The translations under genes and the position numbers were made by a program. A stretch of 64,000 nt of DNA from assembly GCA_903851195.1 (NCBI GenBank), contig CAINNJ010000033.1, positions 248,001-312,000 of the forward strand. The letters are read 5' to 3'. Numbering within the stretch: the stretch's first letter is position 1; each line of letters starts with the position of its first letter. Shown piece by piece: positions 34,873 through 43,803 of this stretch. The notes below the pieces were generated by a model. That model did no database searches. It was not told the DNA's origin and saw only the letters and a program-made list of their open reading frames with translations. This stretch comes from an uncultured Acidobacteriia bacterium. Its GTDB lineage: Bacteria; Acidobacteriota; Terriglobia; Bryobacterales; Bryobacteraceae.

Positions 34873-35185
34873 GTTTGCGTAGGGAACTGCCGGCTGGTGG
34901 CTGGCCGGTCCTTTTCGGCCTTCCGGCCTGCGCCGCAACATATGCCAAATCTGTAACAAAACAAAAGCGTACTTTTCAATCCTGCAGTACGGACGGCATT
35001 CGCAACATCGTCACAAAGCACTTGACAAATGCCAAAAACCTTCTGTTTGACGTAGTTTCGCGACTTGCGAAGAACCTGACAATTCCAAAAACGGAATTCC
35101 GGTTCCTGTACAAAGTTGTAAGCCTTTTGTTTATAGGCGTTTATCCGGTATTCATTTTGGTGTAGTAGTTGCACATCTTCTGTGC
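34873..35185 (+). promoter_or_regulatory. Long AT-richer leader of the second TonB receptor
   Basis: No gene is seen in this 313-bp gap. It is clearly richer in A/T than its surroundings. It contains TTGACA at 35022-35027 without a convincing -10, two related copies of TGACAA(A/T)(T)(G)CCAAAAAC (35023-35039 and 35077-35092, 54 bp apart), an AATTCC-AAAAAC-GGAATT inverted repeat (about 35081-35098), and a TGCACA-TCTTC-TGTGCA hairpin overlapping the ATG (listed separately). Regulation of the receptor probably lies here. Confidence 0.5.
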
Positions 35186-35186
35186 A
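35170..35186 (+). promoter_or_regulatory. 6-bp hairpin overlapping the start codon of the TonB receptor
   Basis: TGCACA (35170-35175), TCTTC loop, TGTGCA (35181-35186); its last A is the A of the ATG. No Shine-Dalgarno sequence is present. It could be an operator or an mRNA structure. Confidence 0.5.
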
Positions 35187-38100
35187 TGACGAAAGACTCA
35201 TTACGCAAGGTCGCCTCACTGGCGGTTTTTGTGTTTTTGCCGGTTTTTGCGGGCAATCTGTATGCCCAGGCAATCAGTGGTGACGTAACGGGCAGCATTC
35301 TCGATTCGAGCGGCGCCGCCGTTCCGTCCGCGGTTGTCGAAGCTCTGAACGAGGACACCGGCGTGAAGAGTTCCGCCACGGCCAATGCCGAAGGGGTGTA
35401 CCGTCTGAGCAACCTTCCGGTTGGCAGCTATACGCTCACCGCGAACATGAAGGGCTTCAATCCGGCCAGCGTCAAAAATCTGCGTGTCGTACTCAGCAAC
35501 GTGGTGACGGCGAATCTCACGCTGACCGTCGGCGCCACCACAACCACCGTCGAGGTGAGTTCCGCGGCGGCGTCGATCGACACGACGACGGCCCAGTTGC
35601 AAAACACGTTTGAGTCCCGCTCCGTGGAAGAGATTCCGACTTCTACCCTTTCGAGAACGATTAACGGTTCCGGTATCTGGAACCTCAGCCTGCTGGGAGC
35701 GGGCGTTTCGTCGCAGGGCGGAGTCGGTCAGGGCACCGGCCCGGCAATCGCCGGCCAGCGTCCCGAAGACAACACGTTCTTCCTCGATGGCGTCAGCAAC
35801 AACAACCACTACTCCACGGGCCCGCTGGTTTATGTTTCCAACCAGGCGGTGGCGGAGGTCTCCCTGCTGCAGAACCAGTTCAGCGCCGAATTCGGTGGCG
35901 CGTCCGGCGGCGTCTTCAATGCCGTGGTGAAATCCGGAACCAACCAGATTCACGGCTCGTTCTATGAATACTTTCAGAACCGCAAGCTGAACGCGGTCGA
36001 TTCCCTGAACTGGACGCAGGGGCTGACCTCGAATCCGCGCTTTGACAACAATCGTCTCGGCGCGACCATCGGCGGTCCGATCATCAAAAACAAGCTCTTC
36101 TATTTCGGCAACATGGAGTACAACCCGCTCGGCCAGTCGGCCGTTCCGGGCGCGCCTCTCTACTCCCCGACCGCGGCTGGTTACAGCCTGCTGAGCGGCA
36201 TCAGCACGCTGAGCAAGAACAACCTTGGCGTTCTGCAGCAGTATCTGCCGGCTGCGCCGGTCGGCAACGAAGGCACGGTATCCGTGGCCGGCAAGAACAT
36301 TCCGATTGGCGACATCTCCTTCGTCAACCCGACGTACACCAACAGCTACAACGCCATCGTCTCGCTCGACTACAACATGAGCGACAAAGACCAGGTGCGC
36401 GGCCGCTGGATCTACAACAAAAGCGAAGGCCTGGAATCGCCCGGACCGAATCTGCCGATTTTCGCGGTGAGCGCGCCGAACAACAACTATCTGTACTCCA
36501 TTTCGGAGTTCCACAACTTCACTCCCACCCTGCAGAATGAGTTCCGCAGTTCCTTCAGCCGCAACGTGAACTCGCTGGGTCTGCCCAACATCAAGTTCCC
36601 GGGTCTGGACGTCTTCCCGCAGATCACCCTTGACGAACTGAACGGCATCACCATCGGTCCGGACGGTCCGTCGGGCTCCATCCAGAACCTCTTCCAGGTG
36701 CAGGACAACATCGCCAAGATTGTGGGCAAGCACAATATCAAAGTCGGTTACCACTTCACCGACGTGATTCTGACGAACTACTTCATTCAGCGCGTCACCG
36801 GCAACTACGAATACAACAGCCTCGAACAGTATCTTCTGGATCTCACCCCCGACGTTCTGGGTGAGCGCAGCGCGGGACCGACCAGCTACCCGGCCGGGTT
36901 CCTGCAGCATGAAGCATTCGTCAATGACGATTACCGGATTCTGCCGAACCTGACCCTCAACCTGGGCCTGCGCTACGAATACGTCACCATCCCGATCGCT
37001 TCCCGCTACCAGTCCTACAGTTCGCCGGCCAACGTGGCGGGGGGCATTACTTTCGGCGAACCGAAGCCCAGCCCCAACGAGTGGTCGCCCCGCGTTGGGT
37101 TCGCTTATTCGCCCGGCAAAGACGGTGTCTGGTCCATCCGCGGCGGCTTCAGCCGCGCGTTCGACCTCACCTATGCCAACCTGACCTCGAACGCGGCGCC
37201 GCCGTACTTCCAGCAGACCAATGACGTGGACCTGAACTCCAACGCCCCGAACTTCCTGAAGAACGGCGGCCTTTCCGGCGGCCTGGTACCGCTGCCGACC
37301 AAACCGGCGGATGCCCTGTCCGTCATCGGATCTTACACGTTCGGCGGGAAACGCCCGTACGGACTCACCTGGACGCTCGGCGTGCAGCGCGTGCTCGGCA
37401 AGAACTACACGGTCGAAGCTCGTTTCATCGAAACCAAGGGCGTCCATCTGTGGAACCAGTCGCGGCTGAACATCTACCCGCGTGTCACCGCGACGAACAA
37501 CATTCCGACTTTCTTCACCATGCCCTCGGCGGCAACGCTGGCCGGCCTGACCACAACCCTGGCCAAACTGCAGAGCACGGTGATTCCCGGTGGCACGGCT
37601 GCGCTTCCCTTTAACTCCCTTGCCGCGCTCGGTTCGCAGGCGAACATCGTCGGTTATGCGCCCCAGGCCTATTCGTCCTACAGCGGACTCGCCCTGCAGC
37701 TGAACAAGCGCTACTCGAACAACCTGTCGTACATCATGGCTTACACCTGGAGCCATCTGATTGACGACGCCACCGCGACGAACTTCTCCACGTATCTGAC
37801 ACCCCGCCGCGCCCAGGATTATCAGAATCTTGCCGCCGAGCGGTCCTCTTCCGCCCTCGATCGCCGTCAGCGCTTCACCTTCACTCCCATTTACGACTGG
37901 CAGCCCTTCAAGAACGGCAACTGGCTGGTGAAGAACATCGTCGGCAACTGGAGCGCCTCCGGCACCTACACCTATGAAACGCCTGAGTACGCGACGGTGC
38001 AGAGCGGTATCGATTCTAACCTGAATAACGACAGCGCGGGTGATCGCGCCATCGTCAACCCGGCCGGAAATGCAACCCTCGGCAGCGCCGTGACGGCGTA

Positions 38101-38494
38101 CAATGCACAGGGCCAGGTCGTCAAGGCCGGCACCGGCACCATTGTCGCGTACGTTGCCAACAATCCCAATGCCCGGTATGTGGTGGCGGGTCTGGGCGCG
38201 TATTCGAATGGCGGACGCAATACCTTCGCCCTGCACCCCATCAACAACATCGATCTCTCGGTGACCAAACGGTTCAACGTTTCCGAGCGGATGAAGGTGG
38301 AGTTCGCCGGCAGCTTCTTCAACGTTCTGAACCATGCCCAGTACACGGGCGGTTACATCAGCGACGTGTCCTCCAACGGCTATATCGGCAGCCGGAACGA
38401 TCTGCTTCCGAACAATGCTCTGTTCGGCCGCTTCGATCAGTTCTACAGCAGCAACTCACGGCAAGTGCAGCTTTCGGCGAAGTTCCGGTTCTAA
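35186..38494 (+). CDS. Oar-type TonB-dependent outer-membrane receptor
   Basis: 1102 residues. Signal peptide to about residue 28 (VASLAVFVFLPVFAGNLYAQ), then the carboxypeptidase-regulatory-like domain (GDVTGSILDSSGAAVPSAVVEALNEDTG), a plug (LSRTINGSGIWNLSLLGAGVS..., FFLDGVSNNNHYSTG, FSAEFGGASGGVFNAVVKSGTNQIHG) and a beta barrel ending ...RQVQLSAKFRF, with the C-terminal aromatic needed for outer-membrane insertion. It is the same architecture as the 25.0-kb receptor but clearly diverged. It has a private leader and a strong terminator, so it is a single-gene unit. The ligand is unknown. Confidence 0.9.
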   Translation: MTKDSLRKVASLAVFVFLPVFAGNLYAQAISGDVTGSILDSSGAAVPSAVVEALNEDTGVKSSATANAEGVYRLSNLPVGSYTLTANMKGFNPASVKNLRVVLSNVVTANLTLTVGATTTTVEVSSAAASIDTTTAQLQNTFESRSVEEIPTSTLSRTINGSGIWNLSLLGAGVSSQGGVGQGTGPAIAGQRPEDNTFFLDGVSNNNHYSTGPLVYVSNQAVAEVSLLQNQFSAEFGGASGGVFNAVVKSGTNQIHGSFYEYFQNRKLNAVDSLNWTQGLTSNPRFDNNRLGATIGGPIIKNKLFYFGNMEYNPLGQSAVPGAPLYSPTAAGYSLLSGISTLSKNNLGVLQQYLPAAPVGNEGTVSVAGKNIPIGDISFVNPTYTNSYNAIVSLDYNMSDKDQVRGRWIYNKSEGLESPGPNLPIFAVSAPNNNYLYSISEFHNFTPTLQNEFRSSFSRNVNSLGLPNIKFPGLDVFPQITLDELNGITIGPDGPSGSIQNLFQVQDNIAKIVGKHNIKVGYHFTDVILTNYFIQRVTGNYEYNSLEQYLLDLTPDVLGERSAGPTSYPAGFLQHEAFVNDDYRILPNLTLNLGLRYEYVTIPIASRYQSYSSPANVAGGITFGEPKPSPNEWSPRVGFAYSPGKDGVWSIRGGFSRAFDLTYANLTSNAAPPYFQQTNDVDLNSNAPNFLKNGGLSGGLVPLPTKPADALSVIGSYTFGGKRPYGLTWTLGVQRVLGKNYTVEARFIETKGVHLWNQSRLNIYPRVTATNNIPTFFTMPSAATLAGLTTTLAKLQSTVIPGGTAALPFNSLAALGSQANIVGYAPQAYSSYSGLALQLNKRYSNNLSYIMAYTWSHLIDDATATNFSTYLTPRRAQDYQNLAAERSSSALDRRQRFTFTPIYDWQPFKNGNWLVKNIVGNWSASGTYTYETPEYATVQSGIDSNLNNDSAGDRAIVNPAGNATLGSAVTAYNAQGQVVKAGTGTIVAYVANNPNARYVVAGLGAYSNGGRNTFALHPINNIDLSVTKRFNVSERMKVEFAGSFFNVLNHAQYTGGYISDVSSNGYIGSRNDLLPNNALFGRFDQFYSSNSRQVQLSAKFRF

Positions 38495-38523
38495 GCCGGA
38501 ATCGCTGAAGACCAATCACACGG

Positions 38524-38553
38524 GGCGGGTTCCGGACGGAATCCGCCCTTTTT
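38524..38553 (+). terminator. Rho-independent terminator after the TonB receptor
   Basis: GGCGGGTTCC-GGAC-GGAATCCGCC forms a 10-bp stem with one G-T pair and a 4-nt loop, followed by CTTTTT. It lies 30 bp after the receptor stop and before the sensor kinase promoter. Confidence 0.88.
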
Positions 38554-38579
38554 CCTGCCCGTTATACTGAAGACATTCC

Positions 38580-40688
38580 ATGCCGAAACGACTGCTGAAC
38601 GGACTGGCCGCAATTCTGCTGCTCGCCTCCGCCACGCTGGTCATCTGGCAGGGCTCGTTCGACTTCGGCAAATTCCGTCCGGAAGACCCCGAACAAACCT
38701 TCGTTTTCTTCGGCCTCTCCCTGCTGATCTTCCTGCTCATGGTGACGCTCGGCTTCATGCTGGTGCGCATCATGTTCAAACTCTGGGTGGAGCGCCGGGG
38801 AGACCGCTTCGGTTCCCGCATCCGCGCCAAACTCGTTGCCGGCGCACTGGGCCTGAGCCTGATGCCGGTGTTCTTCATGGTGCTGTTCAACTATTACGTG
38901 ATGAACCGGACGCTGCAGCGCTGGTTCACCGGGCCCACCGAACACGTCGTGGCGGATTTTCAGCACATGACGATGGTGTTGGAACAGCAAACCCGCGGGA
39001 AGGCTCTGGCCGAAGCGCAGCTGATCGCCGCCATGCCGGAAACTCTGGCCCAGATTGAGCATCCCGCCCCGGATGTTCCGTGGCTCGAAACTCTGTGCAG
39101 GCAGCACGGCATCATCGCGGCGCGCATCCTGCCCACCGACACCATGCACCCCGTCGCCAGTTTCGGCCGGTTTGTTTCGAATGCCGAGCGGCCCGCGGAG
39201 TCGCAGCCCGTCACCGCCATGGCGCCGGTGCTGAACAACGGAGTGCCCGCCGGTTCCGTGGTGATTTCCGAATCGATACCTCTCAACTTCGAAGAGCGGC
39301 TGAAAGACATCCGCGCCGACGCCCGGCGCTTCGAACAACTCCGGGAAGGCCAGAAACAACTCCGGACGAACCTGCTGCAGATCCTCGCGCTGATCGCGTT
39401 GTTCATCCTGTTCGTCGCCGGCTGGCTGGCGCAGTTTCTCGCGCGGCAGATCAGCGGTCCTATCTCCGCCCTCGTCCGCGCCGCCGAAGAGGTCAGCCGG
39501 GGCAACCTGGCCCACCGCGTGGAAATGCGAGCCATGGATGAACTCGCCCAGCTGGTGGGCGGCTTCAACCGCATGACTGCGGATCTCGAGGCCAACCGTT
39601 CCGAACTGGAAGCCCGCCGGCGCTTTACCGAAGCGATTCTCGAAAGTATTCCCACCGGCATCATTTCGCTCGACGCCTCCGGCGCCGTCCGCCGCGTCAA
39701 CAAAGCGCTGGACGAGATGCTGTCGGAATCGAACGCCCGTGCGGCATCCCGCCTGGACGACCTCTTCTCGAAAGAAGACTCCGCCGAGATTCGTTATCTG
39801 ATGAACCGGGCCCGCCGCACCGGCCTGGCGGCACAACAACTCGATGTCCGCACCGTTTCGAAAACTCTGCATTTAGCGGTTACCGTGGCCGCGGTGGAGC
39901 GGGGTCGCAACTCCGGTTTCGTCGTGGTCATTGAAGACACCAGCGACTTGCTGCGCGCCCAGAAGGCAGCCGCCTGGAGCGAAGTGGCGCGCCGCGTGGC
40001 GCATGAGATCCGCAATCCGCTGACGCCGATCGCCCTTTCCGCCGAGCGGATTCTCCGGCAACTGAACCGCGTCGCTCTGCCCTCTGAAGTGGAGCATCTG
40101 CTGCGCGAGTGCGCCGGCACCATCCTCGAAGAGACAGCCTCGGTCAAGAGGCTGGTGGACGAGTTCTCGCAATTTTCCCGTCTGCCCGCCGCTCGGCCTG
40201 TCGTCTGCGATCTCAATGAAGTGGTCGCGATGGCGATGAGCGTGTTCGAAGGCCGGCTGGACGGCGTCGAGCTGGATCTCCGTCTCGCGCCCGATCTCCC
40301 GCCCGTCTGCCTCGACACCGAACAGTTCAAGCGCGTCGTGGTGAACCTTGTGGACAACGCGGCGGAGGCCATGCAGGACTCGCTGGTGAAGAGACTGCAG
40401 GTGACGACGCGCCACGGAGTGGCTGAGAACGTCGAGATCGTAATCGCCGACTCCGGCTGCGGCATCACTCCCGATCAGAAAGAGAAACTCTTCCTGCCCT
40501 ACTTTTCGACCAAAGACCGCGGCACCGGTCTGGGCCTGGCCATCGTCAGCCACATTCTCGCCGAGCACGACGCAAATATACGCGTCGAGGACAATAAACC
40601 ATGTGGGGCGAGATTTACCGTTGAAGTGCCTGCCGCTCTCTCCGAAGAACAGAAGACCGTGCTCAGCGGGGCGGCACTGATTTCGTAA
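38580..40688 (+). CDS. NtrY-like sensor histidine kinase
   Basis: 702 residues. Hydrophobic helices at about 5-23, 41-67, 86-106 and 264-285 enclose a ~155-residue extracytoplasmic domain. Then come HAMP (QISGPISALVRAAEEVSRGNL), a PAS-like segment (RRFTEAILESIPTGIISLDASGAV), the HisKA H-box RRVAHEIRNPLTPIAL with H475, and the ATPase (N box LVDNAAEAM, DSGCGITPD, GTGLGLAI). The architecture is that of NtrY. TATACT at 38563-38568 is only 11 nt before the ATG and there is no ribosome site. The partner regulator gene follows 33 bp later. Confidence 0.9.
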   Translation: MPKRLLNGLAAILLLASATLVIWQGSFDFGKFRPEDPEQTFVFFGLSLLIFLLMVTLGFMLVRIMFKLWVERRGDRFGSRIRAKLVAGALGLSLMPVFFMVLFNYYVMNRTLQRWFTGPTEHVVADFQHMTMVLEQQTRGKALAEAQLIAAMPETLAQIEHPAPDVPWLETLCRQHGIIAARILPTDTMHPVASFGRFVSNAERPAESQPVTAMAPVLNNGVPAGSVVISESIPLNFEERLKDIRADARRFEQLREGQKQLRTNLLQILALIALFILFVAGWLAQFLARQISGPISALVRAAEEVSRGNLAHRVEMRAMDELAQLVGGFNRMTADLEANRSELEARRRFTEAILESIPTGIISLDASGAVRRVNKALDEMLSESNARAASRLDDLFSKEDSAEIRYLMNRARRTGLAAQQLDVRTVSKTLHLAVTVAAVERGRNSGFVVVIEDTSDLLRAQKAAAWSEVARRVAHEIRNPLTPIALSAERILRQLNRVALPSEVEHLLRECAGTILEETASVKRLVDEFSQFSRLPAARPVVCDLNEVVAMAMSVFEGRLDGVELDLRLAPDLPPVCLDTEQFKRVVVNLVDNAAEAMQDSLVKRLQVTTRHGVAENVEIVIADSGCGITPDQKEKLFLPYFSTKDRGTGLGLAIVSHILAEHDANIRVEDNKPCGARFTVEVPAALSEEQKTVLSGAALIS

Positions 40689-40721
40689 CCGGCGCCCTCG
40701 CCGCCGGTTTGAGACATAACC

Positions 40722-42086
40722 ATGATTCTTCCCCGCATCCTGATCGTCGACGATGAACCGGGCATTCGCCAGTCCCTGAGCGGCGCCTTGCGCGATGAGG
40801 GCTACGCGCCGGATGTCGCCGCGAGCGGGGAGGACTGCCTCGAAGCTCTGGCGGGCGCCGTCTACGAAGTCCTGCTGCTCGATATCTGGCTGCCCGGCAT
40901 GGACGGCCTGGAGACGCTCAGCCGCGTGCAGCGCATTCCCGCGGCGGACCGGCCCATCGTCATCATGATCTCCGGCCATGGCACCATCGAGACCGCGGTG
41001 AAAGCAACCAAGCTGGGGGCTTACGACTTCCTCGAAAAGCCGCTTTCCATCGATCGTGTCCTGGTGGTCCTGAAAAACGCCGTCGAACACCGGCGCCTGC
41101 GCATCCAGAACGAGCAGTTCAGGGAGTCGGCCAATACACCCTCCAATATCGTTGGCGACAGCGTGCCCATGAAGGCGCTGCGGCAGCAGCTTGCGCTGAT
41201 GGCCAGCACCAACGGCCGCGTCCTCATCTTCGGCGAGAGCGGCACCGGCAAGGAACTGGTGGCGCATGCGCTGCACGCGATGAGTCCCCGCGCTTCCGCT
41301 CCCTTCGTGGAGGTCAACTGCGCGGCGATCCCGGAAGATATGATCGAGAGCGAACTCTTCGGACACATGAAGGGAAGTTTCACTTCCGCTCACGAACGCA
41401 AGATCGGCAAATTCCAGAAGGCGGACGGCGGCACTCTGTTTCTGGACGAGGTCGGCGACATGAGTCTTCGCACGCAGGCCAAGGTGCTTCGCTCGCTCGA
41501 GGAGCAGCGCTTTGAGCCGGTCGGCGCGCACGAATCGATTCGGGTGGACGTTCGGGTGGTCGCGGCGACGAATAAGAATCTGGAAGAAGAGATCGATAAG
41601 GGCAATTTCCGGGAAGACCTGTTCTACCGGCTGAATGTGATTCCGTTCCATATGCCGCCGCTGCGGGAACGCAAGGAGGACATTCCCACTCTCGCCAATT
41701 ACTTCATGGATGAGTTCGCCCGCGCCTACGGGCGCAAACCGAAGGAACTCACTCCGCAGGCAATCGAGCTCTTACAGGAGTACCACTGGCCTGGGAACGT
41801 GCGCGAATTGCGGAATCTGATTGAGCGCATCGTGATCCTTCACCAGCAGAGCCGCATCGATGCCAGACATATCCCGCTGCAACTTCCGCGGAAAGTAACG
41901 GGAGAACGCACCCAGGAACGTTATGGAAGCCTGCAGGATGTTCGGGAGGCGGCCGAGCGGGATTACATCCAGAGGAAACTCGAAGAGGCAAACGGGAACG
42001 TGACGCGCACCGCGGAACTGCTCGGGCTGGAACGAAGCAATCTGTACCGGAAAATGCGGGCGCTCGGCATCGCGCCGCGCGAATAG
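40722..42086 (+). CDS. NtrX-like sigma-54-dependent response regulator with altered GAFTGA loop
   Basis: 454 residues. Receiver: acidic pair in [12 protein letters not shown], phospho-acceptor D54 ([12 protein letters not shown]), conserved Lys in FLEKPLS. AAA+ domain: [12 protein letters not shown] Walker [14 protein letters not shown] Walker B, and arginine-finger region [16 protein letters not shown]. The sigma-54 contact loop reads GSFTSA (218-223) where most activators have GAFTGA; the critical Thr is kept. A Fis-type helix-turn-helix ends the protein ([21 protein letters not shown]). It acts with the kinase upstream. Whether it activates at sigma-54 promoters or works mainly as a repressor, as some NtrX proteins do, is uncertain. 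Confidence 0.9.
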   Translation: MILPRILIVDDEPGIRQSLSGALRDEGYAPDVAASGEDCLEALAGAVYEVLLLDIWLPGMDGLETLSRVQRIPAADRPIVIMISGHGTIETAVKATKLGAYDFLEKPLSIDRVLVVLKNAVEHRRLRIQNEQFRESANTPSNIVGDSVPMKALRQQLALMASTNGRVLIFGESGTGKELVAHALHAMSPRASAPFVEVNCAAIPEDMIESELFGHMKGSFTSAHERKIGKFQKADGGTLFLDEVGDMSLRTQAKVLRSLEEQRFEPVGAHESIRVDVRVVAATNKNLEEEIDKGNFREDLFYRLNVIPFHMPPLRERKEDIPTLANYFMDEFARAYGRKPKELTPQAIELLQEYHWPGNVRELRNLIERIVILHQQSRIDARHIPLQLPRKVTGERTQERYGSLQDVREAAERDYIQRKLEEANGNVTRTAELLGLERSNLYRKMRALGIAPRE

Positions 42087-42091
42087 ACCGC

Positions 42092-42766
42092 TCAGCCTTC
42101 GTGAAGGTTGTGGTGGATCGCGTAAAGGGCGAGTTCCAGACGATCGGAAACGCCCAGCTTGTCGAAGATATTGTGCAGATGGTTTTTGACGGTCTGTTCG
42201 CTGATAAACATCCGCTCCGCCATTTCCTTGTTCTTAAAGCCCTGCGCCACCAGCACGACGATCTCGCGCTCCCGCTGACTCAGAGCGGAACTCTGGTCCC
42301 GCACGCCAAGCCGCGCCGAAGGGCCGTTGTTGCCGCCGCCCTTCTTCGCCAGCTTGCGGATCACGTCGGCGGTCGTCAGCCGGTCCAGCCAGAACTCCCC
42401 CGCATGCACCTTGCGAATACTCTTCAGCAGTAATTCCGTGGAGGTCTGCTTCGGAACGATACCGCAGCAGCCCTGTCTTACGGCTTCCACGAAATCTTCC
42501 TTCGCGTCGTCGGCAACCAGCATGATGACGCGGGTGAGAAGCTTGCCCTCCTGGATGGCGTGAAAAACTTTCTGGCTGTTCGGGCTGCTGGCGGGCCAGC
42601 CGAGCAGAACGATATCGGGGCGGGACTTACGGACCTGATCGGCCGCGATCTGCGCGTTATCCGCCGACGAAATTACCTGAAGATCCGGCTGCTCTTCGAG
42701 AAGTTTGGCAAGGCCATCCCGGAACAGGCTATTGTCATCGACTATAACGATGCGAATAGTGGGCAC
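42092..42766 (-). CDS. NarL/LuxR-type regulator with a degenerate receiver (no phospho-acceptor Asp)
   Basis: About 224 residues from GTG 42766 (minus strand), chosen because the receiver begins there (TIRIVIVDDNSLFRDGLAKLL); the frame stays open to 42967, so a longer form is possible. The receiver has the acidic DD pair and Lys in GIVPKQTS, but the acceptor site reads RPDIVLLGWPASS, with Gly where LLD normally supplies Asp. The C-terminal LuxR helix-turn-helix is intact (SQREREIVVLVAQGFKNKEMAERMFISEQTVKNHLHNIFDKLGV). It probably binds DNA without phosphorylation or uses another signal. Its end is 6 bp from the convergent NtrX gene. Confidence 0.82.
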   Translation of the reverse strand: MPTIRIVIVDDNSLFRDGLAKLLEEQPDLQVISSADNAQIAADQVRKSRPDIVLLGWPASSPNSQKVFHAIQEGKLLTRVIMLVADDAKEDFVEAVRQGCCGIVPKQTSTELLLKSIRKVHAGEFWLDRLTTADVIRKLAKKGGGNNGPSARLGVRDQSSALSQREREIVVLVAQGFKNKEMAERMFISEQTVKNHLHNIFDKLGVSDRLELALYAIHHNLHEG

Positions 42767-42841
42767 AATACGGTCGCTGACTGCGCTTTTGATTACTGGA
42801 AAAGCCTTTGAAGAACACGGAATATAACAATCCCGTACTTT

Positions 42842-42857
42842 TCTACACAAGTGTAGA
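42842..42857. promoter_or_regulatory. 16-bp palindrome between LuxR-type and TrmB-like genes
   Basis: TCTACAC-AA-GTGTAGA, perfect 7-bp arms with a 2-bp centre. It lies in the ~200-bp region between the two divergent genes, 113 bp before the TrmB-like ATG and near TA-rich promoter-like bases facing the LuxR-type gene. It is an operator candidate for either regulator. Confidence 0.55.
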
Positions 42858-42969
42858 GTTATAGTCCGAAGATTGTCAAGACACAAGGCTCCGAACGGCC
42901 GGATTTTCCGGGGCTTTCGGACCCGCTCCGCCGCACGACTCGCCATCGGATAGAGTTGAAAAGACAAAA

Positions 42970-43794
42970 ATGACGAAGGATCTTGCGGAGATCGAATTCC
43001 AGCGGTTCTGGCGCGGACTGCAGCAGCTCGGACTCAATGCCTATGAAGCGCGAACCTATCTGGTGCTGCTCGGGCACTCCCGCTTCAAGGCTCTGGAACT
43101 GGCTCCGCGCTCGCACGTGCCGCGACAAAAGATCTACGAAGTGCTCGACAGTCTGGTCGAGAAGGGTTTCGCGCTGGTGGTCCAGGACCGCACCAAGTTG
43201 TTTTCCGCGGTGGAACCGAACCTCGCCATTCCGGCTTATCTGGCCCGCAAACGGCAACTGCTGGAACACGAACTGACCGACCAGGCTCGCTCCGCCAGCA
43301 ACCTGATGGACGATCTCGGCAGTCTGTACTCGGAAGGCAAGGGCGGACGCGGCACACTGGATTTCCTGCGGATTATTTCTGAACCGACGCAAACAGCCTC
43401 GGAATATCGCCGAATGTTAGGTGATGTAAAGCACGAATATCTGGAATTTTCCCGGCCGCCCTATGCCGTGGATCCGCTCGACGAAATGCTGGTGCGACAG
43501 GCGCGGCTGAACGGGGTGTCCTGCCGGCTGCTGATCGAATCCGGCACCTTGGATACACTGCACCGGCAGAGACTAAGCGAATACGCGGCGGCGGGAGTGG
43601 AGATCCGCGAGGCTTCTTCGCTGCCTCTGAAACTGGCTCTCTTCGATGGCCGCGGCGGCATGATCGCCCTGCTGGATCCGGTCATCAGCAAGCCCACGTG
43701 GACTTCACTGGTCTTCGATCACGCCGGCCTGGGCGAAGCCATGAAGCATCTCTTCGAGGATCGCTGGCAGCGCGCCACGGAATTCGTGGATTAA
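42970..43794 (+). CDS. TrmB-like transcriptional regulator
   Basis: 274 residues. The N-terminal winged helix is that of TrmB/sugar-type regulators (GLQQLGLNAYEARTYLVLLGH...ALELAPRSHVPRQKIYEVLDSLVEKGF), followed by a helical dimer region and a PLD-like sensor domain (EYLEFSRPPYAVDPLDEMLV, VSCRLLIESGTL, VEIREASSLPLKLALFDGRGGMIALLDP). TrmB proteins mostly bind sugars; bacterial members are less well known. It starts with ATG 42970, very close to the end of the longest possible LuxR-type frame on the other strand. A target gene cannot be named. Confidence 0.85.
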   Translation: MTKDLAEIEFQRFWRGLQQLGLNAYEARTYLVLLGHSRFKALELAPRSHVPRQKIYEVLDSLVEKGFALVVQDRTKLFSAVEPNLAIPAYLARKRQLLEHELTDQARSASNLMDDLGSLYSEGKGGRGTLDFLRIISEPTQTASEYRRMLGDVKHEYLEFSRPPYAVDPLDEMLVRQARLNGVSCRLLIESGTLDTLHRQRLSEYAAAGVEIREASSLPLKLALFDGRGGMIALLDPVISKPTWTSLVFDHAGLGEAMKHLFEDRWQRATEFVD

Positions 43795-43803
43795 GGACTT
43801 CAA

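Noticed and set aside
35216-38335. 1039-codon open frame antisense to the second TonB receptor
   Set aside because: It mirrors the receptor codon by codon, has no family pattern, no start context, and arises from GC-biased third positions.
42767-42967. N-terminal extension of the LuxR-type regulator
   Set aside because: The added residues show no fold, start with TTG and would cover the palindrome and promoter-like bases; the receiver begins at GTG 42766. Not fully excluded.
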